In this document: piece by piece, positions 58,413 through 64,000 of the stretch
Position numbering within the stretch: the first letter of the stretch is position 1
Layout of the letters: each line of letters begins with the position of its first letter
Origin: Candidatus Jettenia caeni
GTDB taxonomy: Bacteria > Planctomycetota > Brocadiia > Brocadiales > Brocadiaceae
Reading direction: 5' to 3'
DNA length: 64,000 nt
NCBI GenBank assembly: GCA_000296795.1
Contig: BAFH01000002.1
Coordinates: 246,686-310,685, forward strand
The notes under the pieces: generated by a model
Seen by the model: the letters and a program-made list of their open reading frames with translations, nothing else
Database searches by the model: none
Told to the model about the DNA's origin: nothing
Position numbers and translations under genes: made by a program

Positions 58413-61197
58413 CTATTTTTTCCCCTACACGAATCAGCAGTAGCGGTACTAATTCAGGACTAATCTTTGATTTCTGATTAATCTCCTCACGTCGTTCCCG
58501 ATCTTCTTGTTCCAAATGTAAAAGACGATAAGCCCTGACCTGTGGTAATCCCAACCGTTCGATAGTTTTCCTGCGTACAGTAAGTGCATACTCCCATTTA
58601 TTAATCTCCTGGGTAAGAAATTCTTTATGTTCCTGAACAAGCTGCTCATACTGAGACCTGCCCTGTTTTTCAGCAGTCTTCCATAATTTATTAAAAATAT
58701 CCTGTGATTCCTGACCATCTAAATAATGCCGTACGTTGTAAACGTTAGAAATCATTTTATCCCAAATGTATCTTGCCGTAGGATAAAGAATCCTCCCATC
58801 ATCATGCAGAAACAACGGCATTATCCGTTGCCTATTCCAGTTTGAAGTCTGAATTGCAACCTTCCATAGCGACCAGAAACCTTGAATTTCTGTTGAAATA
58901 TCCGAAAAAATAAGACAGGGAATTGGTTGAGGAGAAACAAAAGGTGGAATATTCATAGAAACACCTCTGATACAGCTGTCTTCCAACGTTAACTGTCGTG
59001 CTGATGGAAATCCTTCTGCATTATCTAAGGTAAATACGATATTATTCATTTTTTCACCTGATGGCCATGTCAGATTCCATGTCTTCCCTTTTCTTTCTGC
59101 CACACCTCCGTGAGATTTCAGATAGTTAATTGTCATAGTTTCTATCCAATGAGGAAGAGGATGTTCTGACAACCTCCTGGCCTCTAAAGGATTAAGTTCT
59201 TCTTGAGAGCCCAAAATAGACGTGCTTTCACGAACTGACTTTACCTGCTCCTTTACGTTGGTTACCACTAATTCAATCTTATCATCGAAAGTTTCAGGGT
59301 GTATGATGGCATTAATATACAAATCATCAAATATTTGTTCAGCCTGTAATGAGTCCAATACATCCCCGGCCTTATCAACTCCAAATTCCTTAAGTATGAT
59401 AGCAAGTTTTTCCTCCAATACCTCCTGCACCCTGTGTTCAACTGTTCCTTTTAAAACAAAGTTTATGGCTTTAACAGGATGTGTCTGACCTATGCGGTCA
59501 ACACGTCCTATTCGCTGTTCAAGCCGCATGGGATTCCACGGGATATCGTAATTAATAACTACATGACAGAACTGAAGGTTGAGCCCTTCGCCACCGGCAT
59601 CCGTTGAGATAAGGATACGGGCTTTTTGGGAAAAGTTATCCTGTGCTACTTTTCTTTCATCCATACCCATGGAACCATTCAAACAGACAACAGAAAATCC
59701 TCGTTCTTTAAAAAACTCTCTTAACATTTCCTGAGTAGGAACGAATTCTGTAAAGACCAGGAATTTTAATTCAGGGTTTCCTTCCTCCTGCTGGATTTTA
59801 TATATCCAATCAAGGAGTGCCTCAGCCTTTGGATCTGGCCCGGACGATTCTGTTCTTTTTGCTGCATTAAGAAGTAATCTTACCTCTTCTCTTTCGTTCT
59901 TCAGGGCCACGAGACGCGTAGCTAAGAATGCATTTATTTGCTCCTGACCATCAAGTTCTAACCATTCATCCTCGGAAAGTGTTAGGGGTAATGTAAGCTG
60001 TTCATCAGATCCTTGAAGTATTTCCAACCGTCTTTCCAACGTAGTGCGGATCGCCCTGGTTGATGATGTAATCAGACGCTGCATAAGGATCATCAAAAAC
60101 CCTATGTAATTCTTTTTCTCAATTATAGCCTGATTGTAACCCTTACGAGCGTACTCTGTCACAGCCTCGTAGAGGAGTTGTTGTTCTTTATGCCGTTGTT
60201 CCCATGATATTGGGATCAGTCTTGTTTGCCTTGGTTTAAATAATGGTTTTCCATTTGCATCTATTGCACTACGTTTCTCTGTCCTGATAACGTAAGGCTT
60301 CACCCGTTCTTTTGTAATACTTTCGATACCCGGAAAGTTCAATGTATCGAGCAATGATATCAATCGATAAAATGCATCGGTCTTGCCTTGATGTGGCGTT
60401 GCCGACAGAAGAAGGAGATAAGGAGACGCATCTGCCAGTCCCTGTCCAAGTTTGTAACGGGCAACTTCCTCTGAACTTCCACTCAGACGGTGTGCCTCAT
60501 CCACAATAACCAAATCCCATCCAGCAGCTATGATATCCTCAAATCGTTCCTGATTATATGCCGCCACTTGCTCTTTTGACCATCCACGCCTCCCTTCCAG
60601 CGGCTTTATTGAATCCATAGGGCAGACAACCTGATCGTAAGACTGCCAGATATTACTCTCAGCCATGATCTTCCTGTAAGCAGAAAAATCGCCGGGTATC
60701 AGAAGTTTAAAATCCTCATTGAAATGTACCTGCATCTCAGCGACCCACTGAGTCAATAACCCTTTTGGAGCTATTACAAGGGTTCTTTTTACGCGTCCCC
60801 GAAGTTTAAGCTCACGCATAATGAGTCCAGCTTCAATAGTCTTACCCAGTCCAACCTCATCTGCAAGGAGATACCGTACACGATGACTATTTATAGCTTG
60901 TGACAATGCCCTCATCTGGTGAGGAAGGGGAATAACCCTGGATTCAATGGGCGCAAGTAATATATCATGCGTTAGGGCGTCAGCCAGGCGTGCGGCAGTT
61001 GCAGTGTAGGTAAGGTGCGCAGGAGTATTTGATACTGCTTCGTCAAGAGGCTTTAGTCTGCTTGCCGGAATGCGAACTATGGTATCCTGAATAGGAAGCC
61101 AAACACGATATATAACCTCATCCCATAATGATTGAACATCGATAATCTGACATGTTTGCCGATATTCAATGCTATAAACCCATTCACCGGTTCCCAC
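58405..61197 (-). CDS. SNF2-family DNA translocase/helicase
   Basis: A SNF2 ATPase of 930 residues. Motif I is LADEVGLGKTIEAGL, motif II is DEAH, motif III is LLLSATPHQGKTD, and the second RecA lobe has FTEFVPTQEMLREF, STDAGGEGLNLQF and QRIGRVDRIGQTHPV. The N-terminal about 120 residues (YRVWLPIQDTIVRIPASRL) and the C-terminal about 250 residues are family-specific. BrxHII and DISARM DrmD proteins are built similarly. No nuclease motif was seen in it. The start is GTG at 61197, 14 bases after the previous stop; no ATG is available. Confidence 0.88.
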   Translation of the reverse strand: MGTGEWVYSIEYRQTCQIIDVQSLWDEVIYRVWLPIQDTIVRIPASRLKPLDEAVSNTPAHLTYTATAARLADALTHDILLAPIESRVIPLPHQMRALSQAINSHRVRYLLADEVGLGKTIEAGLIMRELKLRGRVKRTLVIAPKGLLTQWVAEMQVHFNEDFKLLIPGDFSAYRKIMAESNIWQSYDQVVCPMDSIKPLEGRRGWSKEQVAAYNQERFEDIIAAGWDLVIVDEAHRLSGSSEEVARYKLGQGLADASPYLLLLSATPHQGKTDAFYRLISLLDTLNFPGIESITKERVKPYVIRTEKRSAIDANGKPLFKPRQTRLIPISWEQRHKEQQLLYEAVTEYARKGYNQAIIEKKNYIGFLMILMQRLITSSTRAIRTTLERRLEILQGSDEQLTLPLTLSEDEWLELDGQEQINAFLATRLVALKNEREEVRLLLNAAKRTESSGPDPKAEALLDWIYKIQQEEGNPELKFLVFTEFVPTQEMLREFFKERGFSVVCLNGSMGMDERKVAQDNFSQKARILISTDAGGEGLNLQFCHVVINYDIPWNPMRLEQRIGRVDRIGQTHPVKAINFVLKGTVEHRVQEVLEEKLAIILKEFGVDKAGDVLDSLQAEQIFDDLYINAIIHPETFDDKIELVVTNVKEQVKSVRESTSILGSQEELNPLEARRLSEHPLPHWIETMTINYLKSHGGVAERKGKTWNLTWPSGEKMNNIVFTLDNAEGFPSARQLTLEDSCIRGVSMNIPPFVSPQPIPCLIFSDISTEIQGFWSLWKVAIQTSNWNRQRIMPLFLHDDGRILYPTARYIWDKMISNVYNVRHYLDGQESQDIFNKLWKTAEKQGRSQYEQLVQEHKEFLTQEINKWEYALTVRRKTIERLGLPQVRAYRLLHLEQEDRERREEINQKSKISPELVPLLLIRVGEKIDG

Positions 61198-61210
61198 AAG
61201 AATTATTTGT

Positions 61211-62404
61211 TCACCATTGCCTTTCTAATACGAACCCACGTGACATTTCCAATGCCCCTATAGCAGATCTGTTGACATCTACAATATTCGCGAAATCTCT
61301 ATCCTGTCCCCTAACACCATATCCGTGGAAGGTTTTTATCAATCGTTCTGCCGTTTCCAGAAGAAGTAAATGAGCTGCAATAGTTTCTCGAAAAGTAGTG
61401 CGATGAGCCTGTGTACATTGTTCATGCAGGCATTGAAGATAATGTCTAAAAGATTGTTGTTCTGAATAATTAGTGGAGGATGGTTGCGCACCGGAGAATA
61501 AGATATCTGTATATGTTGAACTTAGAGATTCATCGGGCTTTAATTTGTCTAGTATTCCAGCGCGGAATCCCATATCTAAAAACGGCAATTTGTATTCTGA
61601 TAAAGTTTGTGGGCAATAATACCATTTTACCCTTCTACTGGTACTGTCCTCTTCTGTAAGTTGAAATTTCTCTGGTGGAAATGATCTTACATTCAACCAG
61701 GTTCCAGAAGCAATCGCATTAACATTAGCGGAAGCTAAACTTAGCATTTGGTGATTACAATACCCTACAACAACTTTTTTACCTTGTAATCGTAACCCGG
61801 AACACAGTATCAAAAGGTTTGCCAACCACATTGGATCATCTACAAGATATTGTCCATTTGGATGTTCAGGTACAACATAATATCCATCTACATCCCATGA
61901 TTCAGAACAATTTAGCACAATTTCTATCTGTTCTTCAAACCTAAGCGTTTCTCCGGAAAGACAAATTGTTGCTAATGTTTCTTTATCTGTAAAGACTGAG
62001 TCAGCTTCGGCGACAATGGCATTCTGAATTGCAATCCAATCGTCATCTACTCGCTCACAATAGATACCCGGTATAATATATTTTTCTGTCTGTGCTGAAT
62101 CATTAAGTAACTTTAATTCAACTAGTAAATTATTAAGTGCAACACCACCAAGGAGCATCCCCGTATTAAAATCAGTTGGCCAATATTCATGATCAACCAA
62201 GCGATGATGATTAGCTCTTGGGTCGTAAAGTTGAGGATCAAGAAGCATCCGGCCATTCAATTTAACTATATCAGCCGAAAACATTTTAATTTGATCCGAA
62301 GTTAGATCACGAGGACTTAATATAACAGTACCCTCTTCCCAACTTTGGATGAGTTTTTTACAATGCTCCATCATACCATGTCCAAATTGAAGATATAATT
62401 CCAT
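61211..62404 (-). CDS. unrecognised protein, probably alpha/beta barrel, in the PglZ-SNF2 operon
   Basis: The 397-residue protein (ATG 62404, in a TAATG overlap with the kinase stop) begins MELYLQFGHGMMEHCKKLI. It has repeated strand-helix alternation with TVILSPRDLTSDQ, RMLLDPQLYDPRANHH, VDGYYVVPEHPNGQYL and QGKKVVVGYCNHQML, which recalls TIM-barrel proteins such as TGT/DpdA-like enzymes. The DSGG active site of those is absent, so the similarity may be only general. Asp, His and Glu residues are frequent at strand ends. No function is assigned. Confidence 0.7.
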   Translation of the reverse strand: MELYLQFGHGMMEHCKKLIQSWEEGTVILSPRDLTSDQIKMFSADIVKLNGRMLLDPQLYDPRANHHRLVDHEYWPTDFNTGMLLGGVALNNLLVELKLLNDSAQTEKYIIPGIYCERVDDDWIAIQNAIVAEADSVFTDKETLATICLSGETLRFEEQIEIVLNCSESWDVDGYYVVPEHPNGQYLVDDPMWLANLLILCSGLRLQGKKVVVGYCNHQMLSLASANVNAIASGTWLNVRSFPPEKFQLTEEDSTSRRVKWYYCPQTLSEYKLPFLDMGFRAGILDKLKPDESLSSTYTDILFSGAQPSSTNYSEQQSFRHYLQCLHEQCTQAHRTTFRETIAAHLLLLETAERLIKTFHGYGVRGQDRDFANIVDVNRSAIGALEMSRGFVLERQW

Positions 62405-63279
62405 TAAATTTTCTCCTGTGAGTCTTTTATTTTTATGGAAGGCAAAAGTGCTGTATACCAATCCAAGGCCGTCTTCGCAGTTCTTGGTCGTCTTGACGGA
62501 TATTTATCCATGAGAATATTTATGAAACCACTTAACTGCCTTTGAGAATCTCCAGGGATTGATAAATAATCAGGTGTTAATGTTTCCGTACGCCGGAGGA
62601 TATCCAAATGATCTCGGGCGCCAAAAACAAAGGGATGTTTGCCAGTAAGCGACTCGTATATCAAAACCCCAATAGAAAAAAGGTCTGCCCTTATATCTAT
62701 TTCTTTTTTCATGTTTCGAAATTGTTCTGGCGCTGCATAACCTGCAGTATGTGGGCCAAAATGAACATTAGTAGCGGTAATAGACATCCTTGATAAGTGC
62801 CTCGCAATACCAAAGTCTAAAAGCCAAAAAGAGCCGTCATTTCCCATAATGATATTTTCTGGTTTTATATCCCTATGCACAATTTGCTGCTTCTCTAATT
62901 CAACAGAGGTTTCCAACAAACTTTTTAGAAGTTTAAGACATGTATCAAGCGAAAGTTTTTTATGGTCATTTAGGAAGTTACGGAGAGTTGAGCCTGATAT
63001 ATATTGTTCCAAAAGATAAGTAGTTTGCATATCTTCCCATAGAAAAGGTCCCCATTCGTACAACTTTGGAACATTGGGGAAGTTATACTTGGTTAATGCT
63101 TCTATTTCCCTTTTCGTTCTTTCATCCGCAGACGGATCGAGTATGATTTTTAATGCAACAACTCCACATTTTTTGTGTATTCCTTTATAAACAACCTTTT
63201 GACCACCTTGCGTAATAATTTCTATATCTCTCAAATCAGGAAACTTTTCTTTGACATTATCCAAATCCGGTAATTTCAT
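62404..63279 (-). CDS. Hanks-type serine/threonine protein kinase
   Basis: The protein is almost only a kinase domain (291 residues): the glycine loop is unusual (ITQGGQKVVYKG), the catalytic lysine is Lys44 in VVALKI, the loop is HRDIKPENI (Asp137) and the DFG is at 155-157. Motifs VIII-IX (AGYAAPEQFR, DLFSIGVLIYESLTGKHPF) are intact, so it should be active. There is no membrane span or extra sensor domain. The ATG at 63279 is preferred over a start at 63348. Kinases with PglZ are known from the Pgl system (PglW), where the kinase is far larger. Confidence 0.9.
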   Translation of the reverse strand: MKLPDLDNVKEKFPDLRDIEIITQGGQKVVYKGIHKKCGVVALKIILDPSADERTKREIEALTKYNFPNVPKLYEWGPFLWEDMQTTYLLEQYISGSTLRNFLNDHKKLSLDTCLKLLKSLLETSVELEKQQIVHRDIKPENIIMGNDGSFWLLDFGIARHLSRMSITATNVHFGPHTAGYAAPEQFRNMKKEIDIRADLFSIGVLIYESLTGKHPFVFGARDHLDILRRTETLTPDYLSIPGDSQRQLSGFINILMDKYPSRRPRTAKTALDWYTALLPSIKIKDSQEKI

Positions 63280-63298
63280 GGTTAATCGATTAAAGAGT

Positions 63299-64000
63299 TT
63301 ATAAATGTAAATAACGGCCTGTCCACTCATTGAAAAGCCATGAAGCATAACAGGATGGAAGCATTCCCCGCATAGAATGGCTCACTTTGCTTATACCATT
63401 TAAATTGCTTGTATATATCCCAACCCCTAGTTTTTGTGACGTGTTTATAGTGTCTTTATTAGGCATAACGGTTGGCAACAGTATATACGATTCTGATGCA
63501 TACCACTTATTTATTTGAGCTTGTTCGAATGCGGATTTCAGATTACTAATCTTAGCTTCAATTGCAACTATTTCTTTAATAGCAAAATTATTTCTAAGGC
63601 TAAATGGTTTCCACTGTTTCGATTTTCTATGTATCAACTTACTATCTAACAATCTCTCCAGAGATTTTAGTAAATTATCACTGTCTATTCCCAGTTTGTT
63701 TTCCATTGAAGATGAATCTGATCCATTAACAAGATGTAAGTAGTTTAGTACCTTTATATCAATAGGTAAAATTGAAGATCTGACGTCATTCCATTTTTCA
63801 AATATGCGAGGTAGATATTCAACGAAAACAATATCAGGAAAACCTGTATCTAGTTGAGGCTCATAAAAAACCGCCAACTTAGTACTTTTGTTTTTAAAAG
63901 AATTCGTTATATGATCTACAAAGTTTCTGACTAATGTTTGTTCAGGCCCTTTTCTTGAATTTCTTGCAAGTAAGCCTATCTCTAAATTGCTTGTATTAAA
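63299..64000 (-). CDS. protein with PD-(D/E)xK-like motifs, N-terminus beyond window edge
   Basis: The frame is open to base 64000, so the N-terminal part lies outside; about 234 codons are visible. The segment YEPQLDTGFPDIVFVEYLP and, about 100 residues later, EIVAIEAKISNLKSAFEQAQ resemble the PD and ExK parts of a restriction-type nuclease; the end KWYASESYILLPT also fits this pattern. The stop lies 20 bases before the kinase start, so it is probably part of the operon. A nuclease or a DNA-binding sensor role is possible, but the separation of the two motifs is large and the call is tentative. Confidence 0.55.
   Translation of the reverse strand, partial: FNTSNLEIGLLARNSRKGPEQTLVRNFVDHITNSFKNKSTKLAVFYEPQLDTGFPDIVFVEYLPRIFEKWNDVRSSILPIDIKVLNYLHLVNGSDSSSMENKLGIDSDNLLKSLERLLDSKLIHRKSKQWKPFSLRNNFAIKEIVAIEAKISNLKSAFEQAQINKWYASESYILLPTVMPNKDTINTSQKLGVGIYTSNLNGISKVSHSMRGMLPSCYASWLFNEWTGRYLHL

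Noticed and set aside
61211..62404. Call as a TGT/DpdA-type DNA base-modifying enzyme
   Set aside because: General barrel-like rhythm only; the DSGG active site and zinc cysteines of that family are missing.
55570..64000. Call as a complete BREX or DISARM system
   Set aside because: No methyltransferase and no BrxC/PglY or DrmA/DrmB-type gene is visible, and two genes are unrecognised; only a related part list can be claimed.

Overview
The window is an AT-rich chromosomal segment of an anammox planctomycete (order Brocadiales, Kuenenia/Brocadia type). The diagnosis rests on a complete nitrite oxidoreductase locus (NxrA with a twin-arginine signal, NxrB with four Fe-S motifs, NxrC as a secreted heme-b type subunit, and a TorD/NarJ-like chaperone) embedded in a long run of c-type cytochromes, a CydA-like membrane protein and copper proteins. 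From memory this layout resembles the kustd17xx nxr cluster of Kuenenia stuttgartiensis; genus and strain cannot be proven from the window alone.

Layout. 1-22.3 kb is housekeeping: homoserine dehydrogenase (cut by the left edge), pyrB-pyrI-panC, der, a membrane protein with yacG, an FmdB-type zinc ribbon, dnaJ, an unusual groEL1-groES-groEL2 operon, birA, a ParA locus, a stand-alone PocR sensor, a DegT-type aminotransferase, and an ispG-dxr-rseP operon followed by a MOSC protein. 22.4-30.8 kb, all on the minus strand, is the nxr operon nxrC-nxrB-chaperone-HExxH protein-nxrA plus a cupredoxin gene, closed by a strong terminator at 22330-22365. 31.3-41.4 kb is a second minus-strand electron-transfer unit (cupredoxin, CydA-like protein, five cytochromes c including a diheme-c/heme-b hybrid, and a UspA-PCP_red protein), led by a near-consensus promoter at 41510-41538. 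41.8-49.1 kb holds a secreted repeat-domain protein, a two-domain multicopper oxidase, an orphan receiver, a ferredoxin, a protoglobin, and a PAS histidine kinase/NtrC-type regulator pair. A sigma-54-like promoter with paired upstream repeats sits before the protoglobin and suggests it is a target of that regulator.

49.4-64 kb is accessory DNA. A frameshifted, truncated IS transposase borders a bacterial ubiquitin-like conjugation operon (Multi_ubiq domain protein, E2-like, JAB-E1 fusion, DUF6527-like protein). It is divergent from a sigma factor - small protein - ImmA/IrrE protease operon, and the two divergent units share a near-identical bipartite promoter motif. The E1 and E2 both carry serine where cysteine would be expected. 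Converging on this is a second, probably defensive, operon that runs off the right edge: a PD-(D/E)xK-like protein, a Hanks-type Ser/Thr kinase, an unrecognised 400-residue protein, a SNF2 helicase, a PglZ-domain protein and a winged-helix-like protein. It has BREX/Pgl-like parts, but no methyltransferase or BrxC/PglY ATPase is visible.

I saw no tRNA or rRNA genes and no CRISPR arrays. All functional calls come from reading motifs by eye; no database search was possible.
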